Shown in pieces: positions 33,685 through 42,611 of a stretch of DNA of 64,000 nt (position 1 is the first letter of the stretch; each line of letters starts with the position of its first letter). The notes under the pieces were generated by a model, which saw only the letters and a program-made list of their open reading frames with translations, was not told the DNA's origin and searched no databases. This DNA is from Robinsoniella peoriensis (GTDB taxonomy: Bacteria > Bacillota > Clostridia > Lachnospirales > Lachnospiraceae). The stretch is from the NCBI RefSeq assembly GCF_042680125.1, contig NZ_JBHTNY010000007.1; one strand, written 5' to 3'. A program made the position numbers and the translations under genes.

Positions 33685-33966
33685 CTAGCGAACGCCAGAT
33701 CTTTTTTCATCTTTTCCATGTCCTCTGTAAGTTCTGGTAGCAACAAACTCTCCAAGTTTGTGACCAACCATATCTTCTGTAACATATACAGGCACATGTC
33801 TTCTTCCATCATGAACTGCTATTGTATGTCCAACCATCTGTGGGAAGATTGTGGAACGACGGGACCAGGTTTTAATAACCTGTTTCTGTCCTGCTGCGTT
33901 CATCGCATCTACCTTTTTCAGTAAACTATCATCTGCAAATGGTCCTTTTTTAAGTGAGCGAGCCAT
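33685..33966 (-). CDS. rpsS: 30S ribosomal protein S19
   Basis: The 93-residue protein (MARSLKKGPFADDSLLKKV ... GHKLGEFVATRTYRGHG) is standard S19. Confidence 0.98.
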   Translation of the reverse strand: MARSLKKGPFADDSLLKKVDAMNAAGQKQVIKTWSRRSTIFPQMVGHTIAVHDGRRHVPVYVTEDMVGHKLGEFVATRTYRGHGKDEKRSGVR

Positions 33967-34006
33967 AGGTTCTAACCTCCTTGTAAACTTTAATTGAATT
34001 GATTAA

Positions 34007-34852
34007 TTAGTTAATCGCTTTACCGTCGCGTCTTCTTACGATCATCTTATTAGAATGTTTGTTTTTCTTTCTTGTCTTTAAGCCAAGAGCAGGTTTACCC
34101 CAAGGTGTACATGGACCTGGACGGCCAATACCTGTCTTACCTTCACCACCACCATGTGGATGATCGTTAGGATTCATTACGGAACCACGAACGGTAGGTC
34201 TGAAGCCCATATGACGTTTTCTACCAGCTTTACCAATATTGATCAGGTTATGATCACCATTACCAACAACACCAATCGTTGCTCTGCAAATGATCGGAAC
34301 CATTCTCATTTCACCTGAAGGAAGACGAAGTGTTGCAGTTTTTCCTTCTTTTGCCATTAACTGAGCGCTGTTACCTGCTGAACGAACTAACTGTCCGCCT
34401 TTTCCAGGATACATTTCAATATTGTGAACCATGGTACCAACCGGAATATCGGATAACGGCATACAGTTACCAATTTTCACTTCTGCTTCTGGTCCATTCA
34501 TAATTTTCATTCCATCTTTTAATCCCTGAGGAGCTAAGATGTAAGCTTTTTCGCCGTCTGCATAGCAGATTAATGCAATATTAGCAGTTCTGTTCGGATC
34601 GTATTCGATTCCGATTACAGTTGCCGGAATACCATCTTTTTTATTTCTCTTAAAATCGATGATTCTATATTTTTTTCTGGATCCGCCTCCGCGGTGTCTT
34701 ACAGTGATTTTACCTTGATTGTTACGACCTGAGTTTTTCTGAAGAGAAACTAATAAGCTTTTTTCAGGTTCGCTCTTTGTGATTTCTACGAAATCAGAAC
34801 CGGTCATATGTCTTCTGGAAGGTGTATATGGGTTATATGTCTTAATTCCCAT
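34007..34852 (-). CDS. rplB: 50S ribosomal protein L2
   Basis: The 281-residue protein starts MGIKTYNPYTPSRRHMTGSD and has the peptidyl-transferase-proximal HPHGGGEGK. The ATG at 34852 is set by AAAGGAG eight bases upstream; an in-frame TTG at 34870 lies inside that site. Confidence 0.97.
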   Translation of the reverse strand: MGIKTYNPYTPSRRHMTGSDFVEITKSEPEKSLLVSLQKNSGRNNQGKITVRHRGGGSRKKYRIIDFKRNKKDGIPATVIGIEYDPNRTANIALICYADGEKAYILAPQGLKDGMKIMNGPEAEVKIGNCMPLSDIPVGTMVHNIEMYPGKGGQLVRSAGNSAQLMAKEGKTATLRLPSGEMRMVPIICRATIGVVGNGDHNLINIGKAGRKRHMGFRPTVRGSVMNPNDHPHGGGEGKTGIGRPGPCTPWGKPALGLKTRKKNKHSNKMIVRRRDGKAIN

Positions 34853-34917
34853 TATTGTCACTCCTTTCAATATTTATTGTCACGCTTTTCTTGCGTATAT
34901 TTTAGTTGCGGTTGATT

Positions 34918-35217
34918 CTATAATCCTTCAAAGATTTCGATATCTTTGCTTTCTTCTGTCAAAGCAACAATTGCTTTTTTCGTTTTAGCAGTTTTTCCAA
35001 CAGTAGTTCCACGTCTTTTTTTCTTACCATCCATATTCATGGTATTAACGCTTTTTACCTTTGTTCCTTCGAACATTTTTTCAACTGCTTCTTTGATCTG
35101 ATTCTTAGTAGCTTCTGTATGAACTAAGAAAGTATATTTCTTCTCGCCCATAGCATTCATGCTTTTTTCTGTAATAACTGGTTTAAGGATTACATCATAA
35201 TATTGTATTGCAGCCAT
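34918..35217 (-). CDS. rplW: 50S ribosomal protein L23
   Basis: The 99-residue protein (YYDVILKPVITEKSMNAM ... VKSVNTMNMDGKKKRRG) is standard L23, a docking site for ribosome-associated factors. Its start overlaps the rplD stop by one base. Confidence 0.97.
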   Translation of the reverse strand: MAAIQYYDVILKPVITEKSMNAMGEKKYTFLVHTEATKNQIKEAVEKMFEGTKVKSVNTMNMDGKKKRRGTTVGKTAKTKKAIVALTEESKDIEIFEGL

Positions 35218-35837
35218 TATGCGTACACCTCCTCAATTGCCTCTACAGCAGCCTTTGTTAAAACAACTGTATTATATTTTAAAATATCGTAAACATTGAT
35301 TGTGCTTGTAAGAGCAGTCTGTACACCCGGAATGTTTCTTGCAGATAACACTACATTGTTGTCATTCTCTTTTGTAACAACTAAAGCTTTGTTTAATTTT
35401 AAGTTGTTCAATACATTCTGCATTGCTTTTGTTTTCACTTCATCTAACTTCAGGTCATCAAGAACGATTAATTTGTTCTCCTGTAATCTTGAGGTTAATG
35501 CAGATTTTAAAGCAAGTCTTCTTTCTTTTTTGTTCATTTTGAAAGAATAATCTCTTGGTGTTGGAGCAAATACAACTCCGCCGCCCGTCCACTGAGGAGA
35601 TCTTGTTGAACCCTGTCTTGCATGACCGGTTCCTTTTTGTCTCCAAGGTTTTCTTCCACCGCCGGAAACTTCTGAACGAGTTTTCGCTTTCTGTGTTCCC
35701 TGACGTTTATTAGCAAGCTGGCTTACAACTGCCATGTGTACTAAGTGATCATTAACTTCAACACCAAATACAGCATCGTTCAGCTCCATTGTACCAACTT
35801 CATTGCCTTCCATATTGTAAACAGATACGTTTGCCAT
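35217..35837 (-). CDS. rplD: 50S ribosomal protein L4
   Basis: The 206-residue protein has the basic loop RSEVSGGGRKPWRQKGTGHARQGS typical of L4. In enteric bacteria L4 represses the S10 operon through its leader; whether that holds here is unknown. Confidence 0.97.
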   Translation of the reverse strand: MANVSVYNMEGNEVGTMELNDAVFGVEVNDHLVHMAVVSQLANKRQGTQKAKTRSEVSGGGRKPWRQKGTGHARQGSTRSPQWTGGGVVFAPTPRDYSFKMNKKERRLALKSALTSRLQENKLIVLDDLKLDEVKTKAMQNVLNNLKLNKALVVTKENDNNVVLSARNIPGVQTALTSTINVYDILKYNTVVLTKAAVEAIEEVYA

Positions 35838-35865
35838 CTGTGTGTTCCTCCTTTCCTATAAAAGC

Positions 35866-36501
35866 CTATTTACCAGCTTTTACTGTTTCTTTGATTGTTA
35901 CCATAGATTTCTTAGGTCCTGGTACAGCACCTTTTACTAAAAGCAGATTGTTTTCTACATCAACTTTTACAATTTCCAGATTCTGGATTGTAATCTGTTT
36001 AGCTCCCATGTGTCCCGGCATTTTCTTGCCTTTAAATACTTTACTTGGATCAGATGCAGAACCATTTGAACCAGCATGACGATGGAATTTAGAACCGTGG
36101 GCCATAGGTCCTCTGCTCTGATTATGTCTCTTAATCGCGCCCTGGAATCCTTTTCCCTTTGAAATAGCAGTTGCATCAATCTTATCGCCAGCTTCAAAAA
36201 TGTCAGCTTTGATTTCCTGTGCTACTGAATATTCCTCTGCATTGTCAAACTTGAATTCTCTGACATATCTTTTATAAGAAACACCAGCTTTGTCAAATTG
36301 GCCTTTCATAGGTTTGTTCACTAATTTTTCTCTCTTATCAACAAAACCTACCTGAATTGCTTTGTAACCATCATTTTCTTCTGTCTTAACCTGAGTTACT
36401 ACACAAGGTCCAGCCTGAAGTACGGTTACTGGAGTTAAAACTCCGTCTTCATTGAAGATTTGAGTCATTCCGACTTTTGTCGCTAAAATCGCTTTCTTCA
36501 T
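35866..36501 (-). CDS. rplC: 50S ribosomal protein L3
   Basis: The 211-residue protein (MKKAILATKVGMTQIFNEDG ... RGPMAHGSKFHRHAGS) is standard L3. A 137-nt gap separates it from rpsJ, longer than most in this operon; I see no promoter in it. Confidence 0.97.
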   Translation of the reverse strand: MKKAILATKVGMTQIFNEDGVLTPVTVLQAGPCVVTQVKTEENDGYKAIQVGFVDKREKLVNKPMKGQFDKAGVSYKRYVREFKFDNAEEYSVAQEIKADIFEAGDKIDATAISKGKGFQGAIKRHNQSRGPMAHGSKFHRHAGSNGSASDPSKVFKGKKMPGHMGAKQITIQNLEIVKVDVENNLLLVKGAVPGPKKSMVTIKETVKAGK

Positions 36502-36638
36502 TCTTTTTACCTCCTGTTTTTCTACAGCGGATTACACCGTGTTGTGCAATCATCCTAGTCAAACAGTTAATATAAGTGGAACTTTTCGTTACTTCTATAT
36601 CAACCTTTTAGGATAATCTCTGTTCGAATACCTGTTTC

Positions 36639-36956
36639 TTATTTGCTTTTCATTTTGATATCAATGTAAACACCTGCTGGCATTTCCAGTCTGGATAATG
36701 CATCAACCGTCTTCTGGGTTGGTGTCATGATATCGATCAGTCTCTTATGAGTTCTCTGCTCGAACTGCTCTCTGGAATCTTTGTACTTGTGTACAGCTCG
36801 TAAGATTGTAACAACCTCTTTCTTAGTAGGAAGTGGTACCGGTCCACTCACCTGAGATCCGTTCTTCTTCACAGTTTCGATGATTTTCTTTGCGGATGCA
36901 TCAATTAATTGATGATCATACGCTTTTAATGTAATTCTCATTACTTGACTTGCCAT
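36639..36956 (-). CDS. rpsJ: 30S ribosomal protein S10
   Basis: The 105-residue protein (MASQVMRITLKAYDHQLID ... SGPVPLPTKK) is standard S10/NusE, also an antitermination factor. The ATG at 36956 follows GGAGG at a longish 11-12 nt spacing. The frame stays open far upstream without family sequence, through the structured leader. Confidence 0.96.
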   Translation of the reverse strand: MASQVMRITLKAYDHQLIDASAKKIIETVKKNGSQVSGPVPLPTKKEVVTILRAVHKYKDSREQFEQRTHKRLIDIMTPTQKTVDALSRLEMPAGVYIDIKMKSK

Positions 36957-37182
36957 AAAAAAAGTCGCCTCCTTTTCGCACTTAATTGCAGTACGACAAG
37001 CGGTGACTGTACACTCTCCCGTGTGTATCATCTTAATACTACACGTTGTTTCCATTCTTTGATGGACAGTTATATATTGTACAGTGACTTGTCGCCAGTT
37101 TTCTAACTTGACATTCGCTCCATGGAAAACCTGCAGATTAAACTGCAGCAACCTCACACTTCTACGCTATCAAGGTCACAAC
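36957..37182 (-). promoter_or_regulatory. Structured leader of the rpsJ superoperon
   Basis: The 226-nt leader has a long-range stem: CGACAAG (36994-37000) with CTTGTCG (37088-37094), and ACTGTACA (37006-37013) with TGTACAGT (37078-37085). Inside is a second hairpin (CGTGT, GTAT / ATAC, ACACG). Near the 5' end is CTGCAG (37131-37136)/CTGCAG (37143-37148). The closing stem sits just before the ribosome site. It could be an L4-type or other ribosomal-protein regulatory leader. Confidence 0.55.
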
Positions 37183-37189
37183 ACGAATG

Positions 37190-37218
37190 ATTATATAGCA
37201 TAACCCTCGCAAATGCAA
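37190..37218 (-). promoter_or_regulatory. Promoter of the rpsJ superoperon
   Basis: On the minus strand TTGCAT (+ 37213-37218), a 17-nt spacer and TATAAT (+ 37190-37195). The predicted start is near 37183. A small GC-rich hairpin (CCCT/AGGG) overlaps the -35 region and has a T run only on the + strand. Confidence 0.8.
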
Positions 37219-37257
37219 GGGTTTTTTAGGAAAATTTGTATTTTTTTTTGTACACAG

Positions 37258-38229
37258 CTATTTATTGGTAATTTTTCGTATTTTAATCTCTTTTAGAACC
37301 TGTTCATCGTTAAAATCAGGGTTTTCCATTATTATCCTGCCGATACCGGATACCAGGGGTATCTCCATCTCCAGCAGCTCAGCAATGTCCGCTGTCTTCC
37401 ATCCTTTATTTATCTGCTTTCGGATTAAAGTAATACAAAGTAGCTCTTTTCCAGCTTCTCTGCCTTCTGCGATTCCTTCTTTCTTCCCCAGTTCCCGTTC
37501 CTCAATCCCATGAATTCTAAGGACTTCTTCCATATTACACTGTGCATACAGCATTTGATCTGCCCGGCTTCCATACTTGTCCAGGAAATCCGACACGATT
37601 CCTCTGCGCCTGCAATCCTCTATTCCGCGTCTGACTGACGCTTTCTTACCGTATCCCATCTTCAGATTCATTCTGATACTTTCTATAAATATAGAATACT
37701 CTTTCAATGCACGGCACTTCTCTAAAAGGGGATGATTGGCATCCAGGTTTATGTTGATGACTTTTACCGTCAGTTCAAGTGCCGGCTCGCCGCCATGTGC
37801 CTCAAAAACATCAGATAAACGAAGTGTCTCTTCTGCCATGCTGTCTCCTTCGCCATTATAAAAAACATAAAACTCCGGCCATGGTATCTGCATCCTTTTC
37901 TTTTGATATATTTCTTTGGAATCTAATAGGGATTCCACTATTCTTCCGTAATAAATCACATCCTGTGCCGGAATATTCCGGGTTTGGCCCGTCAGGTGCT
38001 CACTGATAACCAGCATTTTGCCGTTAACGGCAAATGCAAGATCATTTTTCCCAGTCATAAACAGTTCATCTTCCTGAGCCAGATAATCAATCTGGGATGG
38101 GTCTGTACATTTTTCAGATTCTATAGCATTAAATAGTTCCATTGCATTTTGGGGCTCTCCAAAGTATGCTGCAAATGCGCTTGCTTTAAACCCTGTGTTT
38201 GAATAATCTCTGCTGTTGTTTTCTTTCAA
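37258..38229 (-). CDS. Rpn family/PD-(D/E)XK nuclease-like protein
   Basis: The 323-residue protein belongs to the Rpn-related family. The core NDLAFAVNGKMLVISEH places Asp63 and Glu77 as the nuclease-type acidic pair. A segment PWPEFYVFYNG near 112-125 and a charged helical region ERELGKKEGIAEGREAGKE near 243-261 are common in these proteins. It is only distantly similar to the gene at 159-1028. It stands alone between the ribosomal promoter and putP. Activity is inferred from family. Confidence 0.7.
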   Translation of the reverse strand: MKENNSRDYSNTGFKASAFAAYFGEPQNAMELFNAIESEKCTDPSQIDYLAQEDELFMTGKNDLAFAVNGKMLVISEHLTGQTRNIPAQDVIYYGRIVESLLDSKEIYQKKRMQIPWPEFYVFYNGEGDSMAEETLRLSDVFEAHGGEPALELTVKVININLDANHPLLEKCRALKEYSIFIESIRMNLKMGYGKKASVRRGIEDCRRRGIVSDFLDKYGSRADQMLYAQCNMEEVLRIHGIEERELGKKEGIAEGREAGKELLCITLIRKQINKGWKTADIAELLEMEIPLVSGIGRIIMENPDFNDEQVLKEIKIRKITNK

Positions 38230-38450
38230 TCTTTTTCCTCCTATATTTTAGCATATGATTCTGGGTATTACAATGACAAGCAGTAAACATAAACCTATGT
38301 TATACAACCTGCAATTTACATGTGTTTTTATAACTGAACATCTTTTAAACTGGAATATTTTGAACAGAACTGTCCGGAAAAACGAAATGTTTCTTCTATT
38401 ATATAGTGTATTAGTTTAAATAGCAATCACTAATCTAGTAATTTCAAAAA

Positions 38451-38483
38451 AGGAGAATCCAGAAAGCACTGCCGGATTCTCCT
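38451..38483. terminator. Terminator of putP (bidirectional form)
   Basis: AGGAGAATCC (38451-38460) pairs with GGATTCTCCT (38474-38483). On the minus strand CTTTTTTG follows; the + strand also has TTTTT. It lies 28 nt after the putP stop. Confidence 0.85.
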
Positions 38484-38511
38484 TTTTCATTAAAATAATA
38501 TTTTCTTAATT

Positions 38512-40056
38512 TTAGCCTTCTACTCTTTTATTCGCCACATCATCAAATTCCTTCAGCATCTCTTCATCCGGAGCTGCTGTCATGAGACTCACTGCAATAA
38601 TCAGTATAATACTGATGGCAAAGCCAATAACCAGTGAGTATAAACCGGTGGAGGCTCCAAGCGTCTGTCCTCCAAACGGAATATAATCCCAGACAATAAC
38701 TGTCAGTCCCCCGGAAACAATACCTGCTATAGCACCTGCTATATTAGTTCTTCTCCAAAATAAGGAAAGTAATACAGTCGGCCCGAATGCTGCGCCTAAA
38801 CCTGCCCAGGCATTGGAGACCAGCCCCATAATGCTGCTGTTTGGATTCAGGGCAATGATGTATGCCAGCACTGCAACAGCAATGACAGTGATACGGCTGA
38901 GTTTTAATACATGTTTTTCTTCTGCCTTTGGATTAATAAATCCCTGATATAAATCTTTTGATACGGAAGATGCCGTTACCAGCAATTGAGAGTCTGCCGT
39001 TGACATAATCGCTGCCAGAATACCACAGAGGAATATTCCTCCGATAAACGGCAGTGCCAGATCTTTTGTAAACAACTGTGTAATCATGGCAATGAAAACA
39101 TTTTCTGCTGAATCTGCTCCTGCGCCGCCTAAAAGTGTCGGATACAGGTATGCTCTTCCGATGACCCCGATAATTACTGCCATACCAAGGGATATCAATA
39201 CCCACACAATCGCGATAACTCTGGATTTTTTTAATTCCTTCTCACTTCTGACCGCCATAAAACGTGTCAGGATATGAGGCATTCCACAGTATCCAAGTCC
39301 CCATCCTATCTGGGATATAATATCCACTGCCCGGTAGGACTCTCCACCATTATGCATCAGATTTAAATAGGAATCTGCATTTACGCCGCTGGCTGCCAGA
39401 TTTGCAGTCACCGTGTCCGGACCCATTACAAAATAAGCGACTATCGGTACTACCAGAAGTCCTACCAGCATCAGCATCCCCTGAATAAAATCAGTAAGGC
39501 ATACTGCAAGGAATCCTCCCATGAATGTATAAGCCAGAATAACGGCTGCCCCTATCGTTAATGCAACGCGGTATTCAATTCCAAATACACCGGCAAATAA
39601 TTTACCTCCTGCAGCTAATGCAGAAGCCGTATATACGAGGAAGAAAATAACAATAACAATCGAAGAAATCAACAGCAATATTTTCTTCTTATCGTGAAAA
39701 CGGTTTTCCAGATATTCCGGAAATGTGATTGCATTATTTGCCCTGATTGTATAACGGCGAAGACGGGATGAAATGCACACCCAGTTAAATACGGTTCCAA
39801 TAAATAAACCGACTGCTATCCATGCCTGCCCTGTTCCCAGTGCATAAACTGCTCCCGGCAGACCCATGAGCAGCCACCCGCTCATATCAGAAGCCTGTGC
39901 AGACAAAGCCGCCACCCAGCCGCTTAACCCACGGCCTCCTAAAAAGAAATCATCTGTGCTTTTATTCTTTTTCATGGTCACCACACCGATTCCCATCATC
40001 ATTGCAAGATAAGCAACAAATGCAATCAATATCCAAATTATAGAACTTTTCTCCAT
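38512..40056 (-). CDS. putP: Sodium/proline symporter
   Basis: The 514-residue protein is a sodium:solute symporter (SSS) family member with about 13 hydrophobic segments. Motifs GGRGLSGWVAALSAQASDMSGWLL near 40-62 and the sodium-site region match PutP. It imports proline with Na+. proC lies two genes upstream on the same strand, which supports proline as substrate. The acidic tail DEEMLKEFDDVANKR is cytoplasmic. Confidence 0.88.
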   Translation of the reverse strand: MEKSSIIWILIAFVAYLAMMMGIGVVTMKKNKSTDDFFLGGRGLSGWVAALSAQASDMSGWLLMGLPGAVYALGTGQAWIAVGLFIGTVFNWVCISSRLRRYTIRANNAITFPEYLENRFHDKKKILLLISSIVIVIFFLVYTASALAAGGKLFAGVFGIEYRVALTIGAAVILAYTFMGGFLAVCLTDFIQGMLMLVGLLVVPIVAYFVMGPDTVTANLAASGVNADSYLNLMHNGGESYRAVDIISQIGWGLGYCGMPHILTRFMAVRSEKELKKSRVIAIVWVLISLGMAVIIGVIGRAYLYPTLLGGAGADSAENVFIAMITQLFTKDLALPFIGGIFLCGILAAIMSTADSQLLVTASSVSKDLYQGFINPKAEEKHVLKLSRITVIAVAVLAYIIALNPNSSIMGLVSNAWAGLGAAFGPTVLLSLFWRRTNIAGAIAGIVSGGLTVIVWDYIPFGGQTLGASTGLYSLVIGFAISIILIIAVSLMTAAPDEEMLKEFDDVANKRVEG

Positions 40057-40086
40057 GTACCTTTTCCTCTTTCTCCTTCTTTTTCT

Positions 40087-41466
40087 TTACATATATTTTA
40101 AGAATGCCTGGTATCCCAGATACGCTTCATATATATCCACCTTGCTGGTAATCTCCCATGGTGCGTGCATGTTCAGTACGGCAACACCGCTGTCAATAAC
40201 CTCCATACTGTAATTCGCCAGGATAAAAGCAATGGTTCCGCCGCCGCCCTGGTCTACTTTTCCAAGCTCTGCTGTCTGGAAACTGACCTGGTTTTCATCC
40301 AAAACCCTGCGTATGTCTGCAATATATTCCGCATTGGCATCATTGGAGCCGGATTTACCCCTTGAACCGGTGTATTTGTTAAATGTCAGTCCCCTGCCTA
40401 AGAAAGCACTGTTGTTTTTCTCCATAACACTTGGATAATTCGGGTCAAAGGCAGCACTTACATCGGAAGAAAGCATCTTAGAATTTTTCAGGGCACGGCG
40501 CAGCTTCAACTCACTGTAATCTCCGGTACAGTTCATAACCTCAGCAACCGTATTCTCAAAAAACTTAGACTGCATACCGGTTGCCCCCACGCTTCCGATC
40601 TCCTCTTTATCCACTAAGAGGCAGACTGCCGTTCTGGTTGTGTTAGCCAACTGCAGCATAGCCATGTATGATGGATAAGCACATACACGGTCATCCTGTC
40701 CATATCCCATAACCATACTTCTGTCCAGTCCGTAATCCCTTGCTCTTCCCGCAGGAACAGCTTCAAATTCTGCAGACAGGAAATCTTCTTCTTCTATTCC
40801 GTACTTTTCCTTGAGTATCTGAAGAATCTGGGCTTTTACCGGCTCTTTATCATCTCCGTCTAACGGAATACTGCCTATTAATATGTTCAGGTCTTCCCCT
40901 TCAATAACTTTATTTGCTTTTTTCTCCAGCTGGGTACCGGATAAATGAATCAATAAATCAGAAACCCCAAATACAGGTTCTGACATCTCTTCTCCAATGG
41001 AAACCTCCACAATGCTTCCATCTTTTTTCGCTGCAACACCATGCAGGGCAAGGGGATGTGCAACCCACTGATACTTTTTCACACCGCCATAGTAGTGTGT
41101 TTCCAGCATTGCGAGATCATTATCCTCATATAATGGATTCTGTTTCAGATCCAGTCTCGGTGAATCAATATGTGCTCCCAGAATATTCATACCCTCTTCC
41201 ATGGGGACTTCTCCGATATGAAACAGCGCAATTGTTTTTCCCATATTTGCAGCATATACTTTATCCCCTGGCTTTAAAACTCTTCCGGAAGAAACAATTT
41301 GATCCAGATCCTCATAGCCAAAAGACTGTACCTGCGCAATCACTTCTTTTACACATTCCCTCTCTGTTTTACATTTGGAAATGAAATCTTTATATCCTTC
41401 ATTAAAAGCAAATACTTTTTCACGACCTGCCTCATCATATTTTTTCCATGCATTTTCCCGTTCCAT
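40087..41466 (-). CDS. M18 family aminopeptidase
   Basis: The 459-residue cytoplasmic metallopeptidase has M18 motifs: GAHIDSPRLD (His ligand, residues near 96), DKEEIGSVGATG (Glu ligands) and LNMHAPWEI (His ligand). The family removes N-terminal residues from peptides using two zinc ions. It lies between proC and putP, so peptide-derived proline recycling is a possible link. Confidence 0.88.
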   Translation of the reverse strand: MERENAWKKYDEAGREKVFAFNEGYKDFISKCKTERECVKEVIAQVQSFGYEDLDQIVSSGRVLKPGDKVYAANMGKTIALFHIGEVPMEEGMNILGAHIDSPRLDLKQNPLYEDNDLAMLETHYYGGVKKYQWVAHPLALHGVAAKKDGSIVEVSIGEEMSEPVFGVSDLLIHLSGTQLEKKANKVIEGEDLNILIGSIPLDGDDKEPVKAQILQILKEKYGIEEEDFLSAEFEAVPAGRARDYGLDRSMVMGYGQDDRVCAYPSYMAMLQLANTTRTAVCLLVDKEEIGSVGATGMQSKFFENTVAEVMNCTGDYSELKLRRALKNSKMLSSDVSAAFDPNYPSVMEKNNSAFLGRGLTFNKYTGSRGKSGSNDANAEYIADIRRVLDENQVSFQTAELGKVDQGGGGTIAFILANYSMEVIDSGVAVLNMHAPWEITSKVDIYEAYLGYQAFLKYM

Positions 41467-41505
41467 ATTATGTCATCCTTTCTGTTTCTTTTATTTAAAA
41501 TATAA

Positions 41506-42300
41506 TTACATACCTCTGGATTTCTTTACACATGCCTTCATGGCTTCGATCACAGCACTTCTCATGCCTTTTTCTTCCAATACACGCACCGCCTCGATGG
41601 TTGTTCCTCCCGGTGAGCATACCATATCCTTTAATTCCCCCGGATGCTTTCCGGTTTCTAAAACCATCTTTGCACTTCCAAGTACTGCCTGGGCTGCAAA
41701 TTTATAAGCCTGGGCTCTTGGCATTCCATCGGCTACCGCACCGTCAGCCATGGCCTCGATAAACATAAATACATAAGCCGGAGCACTGCCGCTTACGGAA
41801 ACCACCACGTCCATTAGATGTTCACTGATTACTTCTGTGGAACCGCATGCTCCCAGAATCCTGCATACCATCTCTAATTCCTCAGAAGACACCAGTTCAT
41901 TTGCGCAGACTCCGGTAATCCCTTCCCCTACCAGGGCCGGTGTATTTGGCATACAGCGAATAATTTTAAGGGGTTTTTCAAATACATCACCCAGCCACTC
42001 AAGAGTCTTACCGGGAGCTATGGACACCACGATCTTATCAACGTTAACTGCATCTCTGATCTCTTTGATTACCGCTTCATAATACTGTGGTTTAACCGCC
42101 AATACAATCACATCCGACTGCTTTGCAACTTCTTTATTATCTAAGGTAGTGCAGATGCCAAACTTTGCTTTAATTGCATCCAGACTTTCCTGTCTGGAAG
42201 TAGATCCTATAATTTCATCTGCAGGAATCAACTCATTTTTTAAAATCCCGCCCAGCATCGCTGTCGCCATATTTCCACATCCAATAAATCCTATTTTCAT
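41506..42300 (-). CDS. proC: Pyrroline-5-carboxylate reductase
   Basis: The 264-residue protein has the N-terminal Rossmann motif GFIGCGNMATAMLGG, RCMPNTPALVGEG, and the family signature near DMVCSPGGTTIEAV. It makes proline from pyrroline-5-carboxylate with NAD(P)H. GGAGGTTCTTAA precedes the ATG. It is first in a run proC, M18 peptidase, putP. Confidence 0.95.
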   Translation of the reverse strand: MKIGFIGCGNMATAMLGGILKNELIPADEIIGSTSRQESLDAIKAKFGICTTLDNKEVAKQSDVIVLAVKPQYYEAVIKEIRDAVNVDKIVVSIAPGKTLEWLGDVFEKPLKIIRCMPNTPALVGEGITGVCANELVSSEELEMVCRILGACGSTEVISEHLMDVVVSVSGSAPAYVFMFIEAMADGAVADGMPRAQAYKFAAQAVLGSAKMVLETGKHPGELKDMVCSPGGTTIEAVRVLEEKGMRSAVIEAMKACVKKSRGM

Positions 42301-42360
42301 TTAAGAACCTCCTGATTTTAATCTCTTTACCATTCTGCAGGTGCATTTCTTTCACACTTT

Positions 42361-42503
42361 ACCCATGAATAGCGCAAGCTGGGCTTGTGCTATTCCTAAA
42401 TCAGCAGTGTGAAAGCGGTTTTCTTTAACACTTACCCCATGAATAGCGCAAGCTGGCTTGTGCTATTCCTAAATCAGCAGTGTGAAAGCGGTTTTCTTTA
42501 ACA
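42361..42503. repeat. Tandem palindromic repeat, two copies of about 72 bp
   Basis: Copy 1 is 42361-42433 and copy 2 is 42434-42503; they differ by a few single-base indels. Each has a hairpin, GAATAGCGCAAGC with GCTTGTGCTATTC, inside a weaker outer pair (CACACTT/AGTGTG). The remaining flanks of this 311-nt gap hold the GNAT promoter. This resembles a REP-type intergenic element. Confidence 0.75.
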
Positions 42504-42550
42504 CTTATCTTTCACTTTATCAAATTAACGGGATTCGGTCAAGTTTTTCA

Positions 42551-42579
42551 TTGAATATCCTTACATTTTGAACTATAAT
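42551..42579 (+). promoter_or_regulatory. Promoter of the GNAT gene
   Basis: TTGAAT (42551-42556), a 17-nt spacer and perfect TATAAT (42574-42579), 32 nt before the start codon. Confidence 0.75.
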
Positions 42580-42611
42580 GATTAGAAGATTTTCTTTAAG
42601 GGAGCGCACCT

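Noticed and set aside
37201..37230. Terminator for a + strand transcript (CCCT..AGGG followed by TTTTTT)
   Set aside because: No + strand gene precedes it. It overlaps the -35 of the rpsJ promoter and is weak with mismatches.
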